Of a stretch of 64,000 bases of DNA, positions 33,487 through 43,921 are shown in pieces. Each line of letters opens with the position of its first letter. Within the stretch, counting starts at the first letter, position 1. Below the pieces are notes generated by a model, which was not told the origin of the DNA, did not search any database, and saw only the letters and a list, made by a program, of their open reading frames with translations. The position numbers and the translations under genes are program-made. The stretch comes from Pseudomonas sp. KUIN-1 (GTDB lineage: Bacteria > Pseudomonadota > Gammaproteobacteria > Pseudomonadales > Pseudomonadaceae), in contig NZ_AP020337.1 of NCBI RefSeq assembly GCF_009176725.1, positions 4,099,501 to 4,163,500 of the forward strand, written 5' to 3'.

Positions 33487-34686
33487 ATGTCCGAGACACA
33501 GCAAAACACACCGCAAACCCCGATGGCCGTTACCCTGACCGTCGTGTCCATCGTGATGTTCACCTTTATCGGCTACCTGAACATCGGCATTCCCCTCGCC
33601 GTTCTGCCCGGCTATGTCCACAGTGATCTGGGCTTTGGTGCAGTCATCGCCGGGCTGGTCATCAGCGTGCAATACCTGGCCACGCTGATCAGTCGGCCCT
33701 GGTCGAGTCGCATCATCGACAATCTGGGCAGCAAGAAAGCTGTGCAGATCGGGCTGACCGGTTGCGGGCTGAGCGGTGTGTTCATGCTGGTGCCGGTGTG
33801 GCTGGACAGCTGGCCGATGGCGAGCCTGGTGATTCTGCTGATTGGCCGGGTGATCCTCGGTGCTGCGGAAAGCCTGGTCGGTTCTGGTTCGATTGGCTGG
33901 GGCATCGGCCGGGTCGGCGCACAGAACACCGCCAAGGTCATTTCCTGGAATGGCATCGCCAGCTACGGCGCGCTGGCCATCGGTGCGCCACTGGGCGTGT
34001 GGATGGTTGACGAACTCGGCCTGTGGACAGTGGGCGTGAGCATCATGCTGCTGTGCGGGCTGGGCCTGTACCTGACCTGGCATAAAGAGCCGGCGCCTAT
34101 TGTGCAGGGTGAGCGACTGCCATTCATGCATGTGCTGGGGCGAGTGTTTCCGCATGGCATGGGCCTGGCATTGGGCGGTATCGGTTTCGGCACTATCGCG
34201 ACGTTCATCACCCTGTATTACGCGAGCAACCACTGGCCGAATGCCGCGCTGTGCCTGACGCTGTTTGGTGGCAGTTTCATCGCCGCGCGCCTGCTGTTCG
34301 GCAACCTGATCAATCGCCTGGGCGGCTTTCGAGTGGCGATTGTCTGCATGTCCGTGGAAAGCCTGGGGCTGTTGCTGCTGTGGCTGGCACCTACTCCGGA
34401 CCTGGCACTGGCTGGCGCGGCGCTGACCGGCTTCGGATTCTCGCTGGTGTTCCCGGCGCTGGGCGTGGAAGCGGTCAATCTGGTCCCGGCGTCGAGCCGA
34501 GGCGCGGCAGTGGGCGCCTACTCGCTGTTCATCGACCTGTCACTGGGCATCACCGGTCCACTGGCAGGCGCCATTGCCGCCGGCTTCGGCTTCGTCTCGA
34601 TCTTCCTGTTCGCGGCACTGGCGTCACTCACCGGGCTGGCGTTGAGCGTTTATCTGTACAAACAGGCGCAGGTGCTGCGCCAGTAA
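33487..34686 (+). CDS. MFS transporter (YhhS/UPF0226-like)
   Basis: The 399-residue product has twelve hydrophobic segments in two six-helix halves. The first loop motif is replaced by [18 protein letters not shown], which fits the A-type motif of MFS exporters, and [15 protein letters not shown] lies in helix 4-5. Similar proteins (YhhS, YfcJ, UPF0226 group) are arabinose or drug efflux candidates; the true substrate is unknown. It ends 75 bases before the large REP array. Confidence 0.88.
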   Translation: MSETQQNTPQTPMAVTLTVVSIVMFTFIGYLNIGIPLAVLPGYVHSDLGFGAVIAGLVISVQYLATLISRPWSSRIIDNLGSKKAVQIGLTGCGLSGVFMLVPVWLDSWPMASLVILLIGRVILGAAESLVGSGSIGWGIGRVGAQNTAKVISWNGIASYGALAIGAPLGVWMVDELGLWTVGVSIMLLCGLGLYLTWHKEPAPIVQGERLPFMHVLGRVFPHGMGLALGGIGFGTIATFITLYYASNHWPNAALCLTLFGGSFIAARLLFGNLINRLGGFRVAIVCMSVESLGLLLLWLAPTPDLALAGAALTGFGFSLVFPALGVEAVNLVPASSRGAAVGAYSLFIDLSLGITGPLAGAIAAGFGFVSIFLFAALASLTGLALSVYLYKQAQVLRQ

Positions 34687-34760
34687 TGATCGGTGCTCAT
34701 AGTCATACAGGTCCTGAAGAGCCCGAAAAGCGGAGTTTTCAGGCTGCTGCCCGCAGGGCG

Positions 34761-35655
34761 TAGGAGCGAACTTGTTCGCGAAGACATTGTTTTGAACGCA
34801 AAATCTTCCGCGACGGTACGGGCCCTTTCGCGAACAAGTTCGCTCCTACGTTCGAGCGTGGGAACGGGGCTTTTGTAGGAGCGAACTTGTTCGCGAAGGC
34901 ATTGTTTTGAACGCCAAATCTTCCGCGACGGTACGAGCCCTTTCGCGAACAAGTTCGCTCCTACGTTCGAGCGTGGGAACGGGGCTTTTCTAGGAACGAA
35001 CTTGTTCGCGAAGGCATTGTTTTGAACGCCAAATCTTCCGCGACTGTACGGGCCCTTTCGCGAACAAGTTCGCTCCTACGTTCGAGCGTGGGAACGGGGC
35101 TTTTGTAGGAGCGAACTTGTTCGCGAAGGCATTGTTTTGAACGCCAAATTTTCTGCGACTGTACGGGCCCTTTCGCGAACAAGTTCGCTCCTACGTTCGA
35201 GCGTGGGAACGGGGCTTTTCTAGGAGCGAACTTGTTCGCGAAGGCATTGTTTTGAACGCCAGATCTTCCGCGACGGTACGAGCCCTTTCGCGAACAAGTT
35301 CGCTCCTACGTTCGAGCGTGGGAACGGGGGCTTTTGTAGGAGCGAACTTGTTCGCGAAGACATTGTTTTGAACGCTAAATCTTCTGCGACGGTACGGGCC
35401 CTTTCGCGAACAAGTTCGCTCCTACGTTCGAGCGTGGGAACGGGGCTTTTGTAGGAGCGAACTTGTTCGCGAAGGCATTGTTTTGAACGCCAGATCTTCC
35501 GCGACGGTACGAGCCCTTTCGCGAACAAGTTCGCTCCTACGTTCGAGCGTGGGAACGGGGCTTTTGTAGGAGCGAACTTGTTCGCGAAGACATTGTTTTG
35601 AACGCCAAAATTTCTGCGACTGTACGGGCCCTTTCGCGAACAAGTTCGCTCCCAC
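34761..35655. repeat. tandem array of eight REP pairs (BIME-like), period 115 bases
   Basis: Eight units begin at 34761, 34876, 34991, 35106, 35221, 35337, 35452 and 35567; all spacings are 115 except one of 116 (an extra G). Each has a REP arm TAGGAGCGAACTTGTTCGCG, a spacer of about 40 bases, the inverted arm CGCGAACAAGTTCGCTCCTA, and a linker ending GGGAACGGGGCTTTT. The last inverted arm ends CTCCCACG. The array fills the gap between the convergent MFS and arfB genes (34687-35728); no gene is supported in it. Confidence 0.97.
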
Positions 35656-35728
35656 GGCCTGCGGCCAGAATCAAGCGTAGACTTTTGTATAGCGCTGAGC
35701 ACTGCGTGGCACGAGACTGAAAAACACC

Positions 35729-36142
35729 TCAGAAATCCACTTTCCCGCGTCCGGCCTTGATCGAGCCACGTTTGCTCTTGGACTCCAGGCGCCGGGTCTT
35801 GGAGCCGAGGGTCGGGCGTGTCGGGCGGCGTTTCTTTTCGACCTTGGCCGCGTTGACGATCAGCTCGCTCAGGCGCAGCAAGGCATCGGCACGGTTCTGC
35901 TCCTGGGTTCGATACTGCTGAGCCTTGAGCACAATTACGCCGTCGCTGGTGATCCGGCTGTCACTCAACGCCAGCAGCCGCGCCTTGTAGAACGGCGGCA
36001 GCGACGAGGCGTTGATGTCGAAACGCAAATGCACGGCGCTGGAGACCTTGTTGACGTTCTGCCCACCCGCGCCCTGGGCACGGATAGCGGTCAACTCGAT
36101 CTCGGCGTCGGGCAGATGAACGTTGTTGGAAATCACCAGCAT
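35729..36142 (-). CDS. arfB: alternative ribosome-rescue factor ArfB (YaeJ)
   Basis: The 137-residue product has the release-factor domain with GGQ at residues 26-28 ([20 protein letters not shown]) and a lysine/arginine-rich C-terminal tail ([13 protein letters not shown]) that would enter the empty mRNA channel. It hydrolyses peptidyl-tRNA on stalled ribosomes. The start at [12 protein letters not shown], with a GAAGAAGAGAC purine stretch before it, is the family's usual one. It lies 31 bases after the AroP-like gene. Confidence 0.94.
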   Translation of the reverse strand: MLVISNNVHLPDAEIELTAIRAQGAGGQNVNKVSSAVHLRFDINASSLPPFYKARLLALSDSRITSDGVIVLKAQQYRTQEQNRADALLRLSELIVNAAKVEKKRRPTRPTLGSKTRRLESKSKRGSIKAGRGKVDF

Positions 36143-36173
36143 CGGGGTCTCTTCTTCTCGGAAACAGACAAGG

Positions 36174-37583
36174 CTATTTGCCAGACTCGGCAGGCACGAC
36201 AACGCTACGCCTGTTTTTGGCCCGGTAACAGACCCACATCACCGCCAGCCACACCGGGATCGCATACACCGAGATCTGGATGCCGGGGATCATCAGCATG
36301 ATGCCGAGGATGAACACCACGAAGGCCAGGCACACATAGTTGCCATAGGGATACCACAGCGCCTTGAACAGCGGCACTTGTGCGGTGCGGTTCATGTGCT
36401 GGCGGAATTTCAGGTGCGAGTAGCTGATCATCGCCCAGTTGATCACCAGCGTGGCCACCACCAGCGACATCAACAGTTCCAGCGCCTGCTGCGGCACGAA
36501 ATAATTGAGCAGCACCGCGACCAGTGTCACCGCGGCAGAGGCGAAGATAGCCTTGACCGGCACCCCGCGTTTGTCGACCTGGGCCAGCGCCCTGGGCGCA
36601 TCACCCTGCTCGGCCATGCCCACCAGCATGCGGCTGTTGCAATAGGTGCCGCTGTTGTAGACCGACAGCGCTGCCGTCAGCACCACAAAGTTGAGGATGT
36701 GCGCCGCCGTGTCGCTACCCAGCATCGAGAACACCTGCACGAACGGGCTGCCGCTGTAGGAATCGCCAGACGCATTCAGGCTGGCCAGCAGGCTGTCCCA
36801 CGGCGTCAGTGACAACAGGACCACCAGCGCGCCGATGTAGAAAATCAGGATGCGGTAGATGACCTGGTTGATCGCCTTGGGAATTACGGTCTTCGGCTGT
36901 TCGGCTTCGGCAGCAGTGAAACCGAGCATTTCCAGGCCGCCGAAGGAGAACATGATGATTGCCAGCGCCATCACCAAACCGCTGACACCATTGGGAAAGA
37001 ATCCGCCATGCTCCCAGAGGTTGCTGACCGAGGCCTGCGGGCCACCGCTACCGCTGACCAGCATGTAGCTGCCCAACGCAATCATGCCGATGATCGCCAC
37101 CACCTTGATGATCGCGAACCAGAATTCGGTCTCGCCGAAGACCTTGACGTTGGTCAGGTTGATGGCATTGATCAGCACGAAGAAGGCTGCCGCGGATACC
37201 CAGCCCGGGATGTCCGGCAACCAGTAATGGATGTATTTGCCGACGGCAGTCAGCTCGGACATGCCGACCAGGATGTACAGCAGCCAGCAATTCCAGCCCG
37301 ACAGAAACCCGGCGAAACCGCCCCAGTAGTTGTGGGCGAAGTGGCTGAACGAGCCGGCGACCGGCTCTTCGACGATCATCTCGCCCAACTGGCGCATGAT
37401 CATGAAAGCGATGAAGCCACAGATGGCATAACCGAGAATCATCGACGGCCCGGCTGATTTCAGCACGCCCGCCGAACCGAGAAACAGGCCTGTCCCGATG
37501 GCACCGCCCAAGGCGATCAACTGGATGTGTCGATTCTTCAGGCCACGTTTCAGTTCGCCCGAGGGTGAGGTTGTTTCACTCAT
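36174..37583 (-). CDS. amino acid permease, AroP/AnsP type (AroP2-like)
   Basis: The 469-residue product has twelve hydrophobic segments and the APC signature [20 protein letters not shown] in helix 1, with [20 protein letters not shown] after helix 2. It is a proton symporter of the AroP/PheP/AnsP/GabP family; because phhRAB is nearby, an aromatic amino acid substrate (as for P. aeruginosa AroP2) is most likely, though sequence alone cannot fix it. It is followed by arfB, with a possible shared transcript. Confidence 0.88.
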   Translation of the reverse strand: MSETTSPSGELKRGLKNRHIQLIALGGAIGTGLFLGSAGVLKSAGPSMILGYAICGFIAFMIMRQLGEMIVEEPVAGSFSHFAHNYWGGFAGFLSGWNCWLLYILVGMSELTAVGKYIHYWLPDIPGWVSAAAFFVLINAINLTNVKVFGETEFWFAIIKVVAIIGMIALGSYMLVSGSGGPQASVSNLWEHGGFFPNGVSGLVMALAIIMFSFGGLEMLGFTAAEAEQPKTVIPKAINQVIYRILIFYIGALVVLLSLTPWDSLLASLNASGDSYSGSPFVQVFSMLGSDTAAHILNFVVLTAALSVYNSGTYCNSRMLVGMAEQGDAPRALAQVDKRGVPVKAIFASAAVTLVAVLLNYFVPQQALELLMSLVVATLVINWAMISYSHLKFRQHMNRTAQVPLFKALWYPYGNYVCLAFVVFILGIMLMIPGIQISVYAIPVWLAVMWVCYRAKNRRSVVVPAESGK

Positions 37584-37854
37584 TCAATAGCCACCTGATC
37601 GATCGTGTTCTGTGACGGAATAGAACCTGTTGCGCTCGTGGCGCAACAGAATTGCAGCGTTCGAGGCGGATGGCCCGGAGCGTTGAACAGCACTGTTTCA
37701 CAGAAAAAAGCGCAGCATTGTACACGTGCATCCCGGCTGAGGTTCAAAACAGGGGGGTCGAGGTGCCGCGGCTGTGTGACCGCACTTTTCAGAGCGCCGA
37801 AAACGACAACGCCAGCCCTGTGGACTGGCGCTGCCATTCATTCACACCGCGCGA

Positions 37855-39084
37855 TCACTCGGGCTTGCGACGACCGAAGCCCGGACGCTGACCTGAACCT
37901 GCCGGTGGGCCACGACGCTTGCCTGACGGCGCATCATCGTTGACCAGCTTGATGCCGACACGCTTGGGGCCCGGCTTGGCCGGACGCTTGTTCATGTCGC
38001 TCGGACGCTCGGCGACCGGCGTGCCACGGCTGTTGTCGGCCGGACGCGGCGCGCGCGAACCGGGCTTGCCCGAATCCTTGCGCGGCGAAGGACGCTGAGT
38101 CGAATCGCCACCGCGCGGGCGATCACGCTCGCTGCCGGTGATTTGTGGCTGACGCGGTGCGCGCTCGCCGCCGGTCGCCGGAGCACCAGCAGCCGGACGC
38201 AAGGTGCGAACGCGCTCGCCTTTGCCCAGAGGGCGCGACGATTGACGCTGCAGACGCTCCATCTTGTCCTTGGTCTTGGCATTCATCTGCGGCTGGGCCA
38301 CAGGTTGCAGACCGACTTCAGCGGCCAGAATATCGACTTCGTACTGGCTCATTTCGCGCCAGCGACCCATCGGCAGGTCGGAGTTGAGGAACACCGGCCC
38401 GTAACGCACGCGCTTCAGGCGGCTGACCACCAGCCCCTGGGATTCCCAGAGACGACGTACTTCGCGGTTGCGGCCTTCCATCACCACGCAGTGATACCAG
38501 TGGTTGAAGCCTTCGCCGCCCGGTGCCTGCTGGATATCGGTGAAGCGCGCAGGACCGTCTTCGAGAATCACACCGTTCTTGAGGCGCAGCAGCATGTCGT
38601 CATCGACTTCGCCACGCACGCGAACCGCGTATTCACGGTCCATTTCAAACGACGGGTGCATCAGGCGGTTGGCGAGTTCACCGTCGGTGGTGAACATCAG
38701 CAGGCCGGTGGTATTGATGTCGAGACGACCGATGTTGATCCAGCGGCCTTCTTTCGGGCGCGGCAGACGATCAAACACGGTCGGACGGCCTTCAGGGTCG
38801 TCACGGGTGCAGATTTCACCATCGGGCTTGTTGTACATGATGACGCGACGGACCGTTTCGGCCGCTTCTTCGCGCTTGATGACGCGACCATCGACACTGA
38901 TGGCGTCATGCAGGTCGACGCGTTGACCGAGGGTCGCGTCCTTGCCGTTGACCTTGATACGGCCTTGGGTAATCCAGGCTTCCACGTCGCGGCGTGAACC
39001 CACGCCAATGCGCGCCAGAACCTTCTGCAGCTTTTCGCCTGCGGGTCCGATTTCCTGGCTGTCCTGCTTGTCTTTTTCACTCAT
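37855..39084 (-). CDS. rluB: 23S rRNA pseudouridine(2605) synthase RluB
   Basis: The 409-residue product has an S4 RNA-binding domain (about residues 18-75), the catalytic core with D122 in GRLDINTTGLLMFT and the RluB/E/F-type segment GRNREVRRLWESQGL, then a long basic, low-complexity tail (about 260-409) rich in R, K, P and G. It forms pseudouridine in helix 89 of 23S rRNA. The tail is longer than in E. coli RluB, as is common in pseudomonads. It lies downstream of scpB and a DUF1289 gene. Confidence 0.93.
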   Translation of the reverse strand: MSEKDKQDSQEIGPAGEKLQKVLARIGVGSRRDVEAWITQGRIKVNGKDATLGQRVDLHDAISVDGRVIKREEAAETVRRVIMYNKPDGEICTRDDPEGRPTVFDRLPRPKEGRWINIGRLDINTTGLLMFTTDGELANRLMHPSFEMDREYAVRVRGEVDDDMLLRLKNGVILEDGPARFTDIQQAPGGEGFNHWYHCVVMEGRNREVRRLWESQGLVVSRLKRVRYGPVFLNSDLPMGRWREMSQYEVDILAAEVGLQPVAQPQMNAKTKDKMERLQRQSSRPLGKGERVRTLRPAAGAPATGGERAPRQPQITGSERDRPRGGDSTQRPSPRKDSGKPGSRAPRPADNSRGTPVAERPSDMNKRPAKPGPKRVGIKLVNDDAPSGKRRGPPAGSGQRPGFGRRKPE

Positions 39085-39268
39085 CTGGGCACCTCCCGGT
39101 GTGTCGAATCAGGGCTGGCCGAGAACCGGCAAGACCTGTGCCCGGCGCGCTGTGGATAGCGGCAAGGCGAAATACTTGAAAGCCCGGGCGACACTTGATC
39201 GCCGAGGGTCGGCCATCATACGCCCCTGCGCCGGTTTACGCATCCGGCGTCAGCGGCAAATGCCCGGA

Positions 39269-39460
39269 TCACTTCTTCTTTTTACGACCGGCGGTCTTGA
39301 GCTTCGCCAGCCGCTTGGCAGACTCATCGAGCACCGTGCGTTTGTCGTCCTTGTCGAGCTTCTTCCAGGACTTGATTTCGCGCTTGCTGCGGCCGCATCC
39401 CAGACAAATGTCATCATCGAACTTGCACAGGCTGATGCAGGGGTTCTTGGTCGAACTCAT
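39269..39460 (-). CDS. DUF1289 small cysteine protein
   Basis: The 63-residue product opens MSSTKNPCISLCKFDDDICL then GCGR, giving four cysteines of DUF1289 spacing (C-x3-C...C-x2-C) likely to bind zinc or an Fe-S cluster, followed by a basic tail ending KKKK. Function unknown. It lies between scpB and rluB. Confidence 0.88.
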   Translation of the reverse strand: MSSTKNPCISLCKFDDDICLGCGRSKREIKSWKKLDKDDKRTVLDESAKRLAKLKTAGRKKKK

Positions 39461-39626
39461 GGGCAGCGAATCTCGTGGCGAGTGGTATCAGATGTGACCC
39501 TGGGCTGGCGTATGAATTCGACCGAAGTGCATCGGGCGTTGGCAGGGCAGTTCTGATTGTCGTTCCGCACGCTCCAGGACGAGGTATCAAGAGGACGCAG
39601 ATCGCTCATGGCTACATACAGGTCTT

Positions 39627-39716
39627 GTGGGAGCGAGCTTGCTCGCGAAAGGGCCCTTACAGAATCCGAAAATAGCGAGCCTGCACCATCGCCTTCGCGA
39701 GCAAGCTCGCTCCCAC
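39627..39716. repeat. REP pair (single BIME-like unit)
   Basis: GTGGGAGCGAGCTTGCTCGC at 39627 faces its exact inverted copy ending at 39716; both arms are 23 bases with a 44-base spacer. It lies in the gap between scpB and the DUF1289 gene (39461-39764). The core GAGCGAGCTTGCTCGCGAA differs from the GAGCGAACTTGTTCGCGAA core of the large array. Another hairpin, CGCTTCAGCG, follows near 39738. Confidence 0.95.
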
Positions 39717-39764
39717 GAGACTTGTGTATCACGCTGAACGCTTCAGCGTGGGAGCGCTAGTCAA

Positions 39765-40532
39765 TCAGACCTCATCGTCGCCTTTGTCGTCTTCAGGCTC
39801 TGGCTCCGCGCGTAGCAGGTCATCGAAGTCGGTCTTGAGGCCCTGCTCCATCGAGTCCAGTTCCACCAGCAGGCTGCGGAAGCTGGTTTCGTCACGCGGG
39901 GCTTCGGGCTCTGCGTCCGGGTCGAGGCTGGCGTCGGCCAGGGCTTGCAGGTGCGCAGGCACCGGCGCCTCTTCGAAATCCAGCACTGGCTCGGTTTCCA
40001 TTTCGCGCAGGTCGGCCAGCGGCGGAAGTTCGTCGAGGCTTTTGAGGTTGAAGTGGTCGAGAAAGCCCTTGGTGGTCGCGAACATGGCCGGTTTGCCGGG
40101 CACATCACGGTAGCCCACCACGCGAATCCACTCGCGCTCGAGCAGGGTCTTGACGATGTGGCTGTTGACCGCGACACCGCGCACATCTTCGATCTCGCCC
40201 CGCGTGATCGGCTGGCGGTAGGCGATCAGCGCGAGGGTTTCCAGCATGGCCCGGGAGTAACGCTGCGGCCGCTCTTCCCACAACCGCCCGACCCACGGCG
40301 AAAAGCGGTCACGAATCTGCAGACGATAACCCGACGCCACTTCCTTGAGCTCGAAGGCGCGCCCGTCACAGGACTTGCGCAGCACCTCGAGTGCCTTTTT
40401 GAACACCGGAGGTTCAGGGCGCTCGCCTTCCTCGAACAGCTCATACAGCCGCTCCAGCGTCTGCGGTTTTCCGGAGGCCAGCAGAAATGCTTCAAGCAAC
40501 GGGGCCAGTTCGCGAGGTTCGTTGAGATTCAT
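39765..40532 (-). CDS. scpB: chromosome segregation/condensation protein ScpB
   Basis: The 255-residue product has the tandem winged-helix ScpB fold (about residues 8-170), including LETLALIAYRQPITRGEIED and an acidic tail ending DDKGDDEV. With ScpA it bridges SMC heads. It is 15 bases after scpA. The acidic C-terminus of about 80 residues is longer than in Bacillus ScpB but usual for gammaproteobacteria. Confidence 0.95.
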   Translation of the reverse strand: MNLNEPRELAPLLEAFLLASGKPQTLERLYELFEEGERPEPPVFKKALEVLRKSCDGRAFELKEVASGYRLQIRDRFSPWVGRLWEERPQRYSRAMLETLALIAYRQPITRGEIEDVRGVAVNSHIVKTLLEREWIRVVGYRDVPGKPAMFATTKGFLDHFNLKSLDELPPLADLREMETEPVLDFEEAPVPAHLQALADASLDPDAEPEAPRDETSFRSLLVELDSMEQGLKTDFDDLLRAEPEPEDDKGDDEV

Positions 40533-40547
40533 GGGTGTGTTTTAGCT

Positions 40548-41366
40548 CTACTCGGCTCGCGCCCGGACATGGATCGCCGCAAAGGGCTCGTTTTGGACCA
40601 GCTCGACAAGGGACTCCTTGACCAGCTCAAGCACCGCCATAAACGTCACGACCACACCCAGACGCCCTTCTTCGGCAGTGAACAGCTCGGCGAACGGCAC
40701 AAAACCGCCGCCCTTGAGACGTTCCAGCACATCGCTCATGCGCTCGCGGGTGGACAGTGCCTCGCGGCTGACCTGGTGGCTTTCGAACATGTCGCCGCGG
40801 TGCAGCACTTCGGCCATCGACATCAGCACTTCTTCGAGACTGACATCCGGCAGCAACTTGCGTGCACGGGCTTCTGGAGCGTCCAGTTTTGGCACGATGA
40901 CATCGCGCCCCACCCGGCTCAGGCCATCGATGCCCTCGGCGGCCGCCTTGAAGCGCTCGTATTCCTGCAAGCGGCGAATCAGCTCGGCGCGCGGATCGCC
41001 TTCTTCCTCTTCGACTTCCGCCGAACGCGGCAACAGCATGCGCGATTTGATCTCGGCCAGCATGGCGGCCATGACCAGATACTCGGCAGCCAGCTCCAGC
41101 CGCACGGTTTTCATCAGCTCGACGTAACCCATGTACTGCTTGGTGATCTCGGCCACGGGAATATCGAGGATGTCGATGTTCTGTTTACGGATCAGGTACA
41201 GCAGCAGGTCGAGCGGCCCTTCGAACGCTTCGAGAAAAACCTCCAGCGCGTCGGGCGGGATGTACAGGTCCAGCGGCATCTGCGTGACAGCACGCCCATA
41301 GACCAGCGCGAACGGCAGTTCCTGCTGGGCGTCTGCCTGGCTGTCCACCGACTCGACGGCTGTCAT
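40548..41366 (-). CDS. scpA: segregation and condensation protein ScpA
   Basis: The 272-residue kleisin has an N-terminal SMC-binding region (LEAFEGPLDLLLYLIRKQNI) and a C-terminal winged helix with FMAVLELVKESLVELVQNEP. It joins ScpB and SMC in chromosome organisation. Its ATG overlaps the TGA of the upstream YciO-like gene by one base. A later in-frame Met (MPLDLYIPPDA, residue 30) would also keep the whole core. Confidence 0.95.
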   Translation of the reverse strand: MTAVESVDSQADAQQELPFALVYGRAVTQMPLDLYIPPDALEVFLEAFEGPLDLLLYLIRKQNIDILDIPVAEITKQYMGYVELMKTVRLELAAEYLVMAAMLAEIKSRMLLPRSAEVEEEEGDPRAELIRRLQEYERFKAAAEGIDGLSRVGRDVIVPKLDAPEARARKLLPDVSLEEVLMSMAEVLHRGDMFESHQVSREALSTRERMSDVLERLKGGGFVPFAELFTAEEGRLGVVVTFMAVLELVKESLVELVQNEPFAAIHVRARAE

Positions 41367-41995
41367 CAGGCGCGTTCACCGAAAGGCGTCGGATCACCGC
41401 AACCAACCCGAACGATCTGGGGTTCACCCTCAGCCAGGTTAATGACCGTGGACGCCGAAATACCGCCGATCCCGCCATCGATGATCAGGTCGACCTGATG
41501 CTCGAGAACCTGGCGCATCTCATAGGGATCGCTGAGGGGCACGCTGTCGCCCGGCATGATCAGGCTGACGCTCATCAGCGGCTCGCCCAATTGCTCCAGC
41601 AGGGCCTGGGCGATGGGATGGCTTGGCACACGCAGGCCGATGGTGCGGCGCTTGGGGTGCAGCACCAGACGCGGCACCTCGCGGGTGGCGTTGAGAATGA
41701 AGGTGTATGGCCCTGGCGTGTGCGCCTTCAGTGCGCGGAACGCGCCGGTGTCGACCTTGGCAAACAGCCCCAGTTGCGACAGATCACAGCACATCAGGGT
41801 GAAGTTGTGCTTGTCGTCCAGCTGGCGCAGGCGGCGGATACGCTCGATGGCGCTCTTGTCACCGATCTGGCAACCCAGTGCATAGGACGAATCTGTCGGG
41901 TACACCACCAGCCCGCCGGCCTTGATGATTTCAGCGGCCTGTTTGATCAGGCGCGGCTGCGGGTTTTCCGGATGGACCTGGAAAAATTGACTCAC
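41366..41995 (-). CDS. Sua5/YciO/YrdC-family protein (YciO branch)
   Basis: The 209-residue product has the YrdC-fold motifs KAGGLVVYPTDSSYALGCQI, KRRTIGLRVPSHP and SLIMPGDSVPLSDPYEM. Such proteins make or bind threonylcarbamoyl-AMP for tRNA t6A; the scpA-linked copy is usually the YciO paralogue, whose cellular role is less clear. The start is GTG at 41995 (VSQFFQVHPENPQPRL) with AGGAAG upstream; the longer frame reads into the PHP gene and is wrong. Confidence 0.9.
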   Translation of the reverse strand: MSQFFQVHPENPQPRLIKQAAEIIKAGGLVVYPTDSSYALGCQIGDKSAIERIRRLRQLDDKHNFTLMCCDLSQLGLFAKVDTGAFRALKAHTPGPYTFILNATREVPRLVLHPKRRTIGLRVPSHPIAQALLEQLGEPLMSVSLIMPGDSVPLSDPYEMRQVLEHQVDLIIDGGIGGISASTVINLAEGEPQIVRVGCGDPTPFGERA

Positions 41996-42008
41996 GATTA
42001 CTTCCTGT

Positions 42009-42872
42009 TCAGACGGAGGCAGTAGGCTGTTCATGTTTGAATCTGCACCACAAAGGCGGTAGATCTTCAGGCACGGGGCGATAAGTGCCGATTTCGCCCC
42101 AGGTGCCAGGACCGTGGAAGTCGCTGCCGGCGGAAACCAGCAGACCGAACTCGCGGGCAAGGATGGCCAGGGTGCCGACCTGATCGGCAGGCTGCATGCC
42201 ATTGACCACTTCTATGGCGTGCCCACCGGCCTGGACGAAATCGCCGACCAGTTTACGCCGTTTACTGCGGGTAAAGTCATAATGTGAAGGATGTGCGAGG
42301 CTGACCCATGCACCCGACGCCCGCAAGGTGGCTACCGTGTCTTCCAGCGTCGGCCAGTGCTGTTTCACATCGCCCAGTTTGCCCGCGCCCAGCCATTTGC
42401 GAAATGCCTCGGCGCGATCCTTGACGAAGCCCGAGCGCACCATGAAGTCGGCAAAGTGCGGACGCGCAGGCGCATTACCGCTGTCACCCAGCTCCTGCTG
42501 AATCGCGCGCGCGCCTTCCAGCGCCCCTGGCATACCTTTGATCGCCAGTTTGCGGCTGATTTCTTCCGCACGCAGCCAGCGTCCTTCGTGCAAACGGCTG
42601 ATGGCTTCGGTCAGCGCCGGGGCCCGGGTATCGAATCCGTACCCCAGAATATGAATGGTCGCCCCGCCCCAGGTGCAGGACAGCTCCACCCCGTTGACCA
42701 GTTGCATACCCAATGAATGCGCGGCCGCACGGGCCTCTTCAAGCCCTTCGAGGGTGTCGTGGTCGGTCAGCGAAAGGACGCGCACGCCGTTTTCATGAGC
42801 ACGCGCAACCAGTGCCGTGGGCGAGAGCGCCCCGTCGGAAGCGGTGCTGTGGCAGTGCAGGTCTACATTCAT
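42009..42872 (-). CDS. PHP-domain phosphoesterase (RNase AM/YciV/TrpH-like)
   Basis: The 287-residue product has PHP metal motifs: VDLHCHSTASDGALSP, LSLTDHDTLEG, SLAHPSHYDF and the final SAGSDFHGPG. E. coli YciV (RNase AM) is a 5'-nucleotidase/5'-3' exonuclease that finishes rRNA 5' ends; this is the likely role. It is the first gene of the set running to scpB, 13 bases ahead of the YciO-like gene, and is divergent from yciB. Confidence 0.92.
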   Translation of the reverse strand: MNVDLHCHSTASDGALSPTALVARAHENGVRVLSLTDHDTLEGLEEARAAAHSLGMQLVNGVELSCTWGGATIHILGYGFDTRAPALTEAISRLHEGRWLRAEEISRKLAIKGMPGALEGARAIQQELGDSGNAPARPHFADFMVRSGFVKDRAEAFRKWLGAGKLGDVKQHWPTLEDTVATLRASGAWVSLAHPSHYDFTRSKRRKLVGDFVQAGGHAIEVVNGMQPADQVGTLAILAREFGLLVSAGSDFHGPGTWGEIGTYRPVPEDLPPLWCRFKHEQPTASV

Positions 42873-42937
42873 AGTGATGCTTTCGTGTTCATTGATGTTT
42901 GTTATTATGCCGCCACATCCTGCTTCTGGCTGCCATT

Positions 42938-43534
42938 GTGAAACAATTCATCGACTTCATCCCGCTGCTGCTGTTTTTCATCGTTTACAAAACCGAGCCG
43001 CGCGCCGTGGATATCCTCGGCAATACCTATATGGTAGGCGGCATTTTCAGTGCAACGGCGATGCTGATCATCAGTTCGGTGGTGGTCTACGGCATTCTCT
43101 ACGTCAAACAGCGCAAGCTGGAAAAAAGCCAGTGGCTCACCCTGGTGGCGTGCCTGGTGTTCGGCAGCCTGACCCTGGCCTTCCACAGCGAAACCTTCCT
43201 TAAATGGAAAGCACCGGTGGTCAACTGGCTGTTTGCAGTCGCCTTCGCCGGCAGTCATTTCATCGGCGACCGTCCGCTTATCCAGCGCATCATGGGTCAT
43301 GCACTGACCCTGCCGGCGGCGATCTGGACGCGGCTCAACATCGCCTGGATCATATTCTTCCTGTTCTGTGGCGCAGCCAACCTGTATGTGGCGTTCACTT
43401 ATCAGGAATTCTGGGTCGACTTCAAAGTATTCGGCAGTCTGGGCATGACCCTGATCTTCCTGGTCGGCCAGGGGATCTACCTGTCACGCCACCTGCATGA
43501 CACCACTCCCAATACGCCCAAATCCGAGGACTGA
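42938..43534 (+). CDS. yciB: YciB/IspZ inner-membrane protein
   Basis: The 198-residue product starts with [18 protein letters not shown] (GTG start), the conserved N-terminus of YciB, and has five to six hydrophobic helices with [14 protein letters not shown] in a loop. In E. coli YciB (formerly septation protein A) affects envelope integrity and interacts with division proteins. No good ribosome site is seen before the GTG; the 13-codon extension to ATG is not family-like. The next gene begins one base after its stop. Confidence 0.93.
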   Translation: MKQFIDFIPLLLFFIVYKTEPRAVDILGNTYMVGGIFSATAMLIISSVVVYGILYVKQRKLEKSQWLTLVACLVFGSLTLAFHSETFLKWKAPVVNWLFAVAFAGSHFIGDRPLIQRIMGHALTLPAAIWTRLNIAWIIFFLFCGAANLYVAFTYQEFWVDFKVFGSLGMTLIFLVGQGIYLSRHLHDTTPNTPKSED

Positions 43535-43535
43535 C

Positions 43536-43835
43536 ATGCTCTACGCAATCATCGCCACCGACGTCGAAAACTCGCTGGAAAAACGCCTCAGCGTTCGCCC
43601 GGCACACCTGGAGCGCCTCAACGCGCTCAAGGATGAAGGCCGTCTGGTGCTGGCCGGTCCACACCCGGCAGTCGACAGTAACGACCCGGGCGCTGCCGGT
43701 TTCAGCGGCAGCCTGATCGTTGCCGAGTTCGAATCGCAAAGCGCCGCCAAGGCGTGGGCCGAAGCCGATCCGTTCGTGGCCGCAGGCGTCTACGCCAACG
43801 TCGTGGTCAAGCCGTTCAAGCAGGTTATGCCCTGA
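43536..43835 (+). CDS. YciI-like protein
   Basis: The 99-residue ferredoxin-like product has the YCII-family landmarks [21 protein letters not shown] and [18 protein letters not shown], including the H-D pair thought to be catalytic. Function is unsettled. It begins one base after yciB, a conserved pairing in many proteobacteria. Confidence 0.92.
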   Translation: MLYAIIATDVENSLEKRLSVRPAHLERLNALKDEGRLVLAGPHPAVDSNDPGAAGFSGSLIVAEFESQSAAKAWAEADPFVAAGVYANVVVKPFKQVMP

Positions 43836-43921
43836 GCCTGCCCGACCGACTTCTTAACAGCTCTGCTTTCTGATCGAGGCAGAGTCACGCTGCACCCCGG
43901 TAGTGGCCAATTGAGTGAGTC

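Noticed and set aside
34761-35655. CRISPR array
   Set aside because: The period of 115 bases, internal inverted arms and near-identical spacers are those of REP pairs. CRISPR needs short repeats with unique spacers, and there are no cas genes.
35220-35702. 160-codon repetitive open frame in the REP array
   Set aside because: Its peptide repeats follow the 115-base period of the non-coding REP units; the frame is produced by the repeat and not by a gene.
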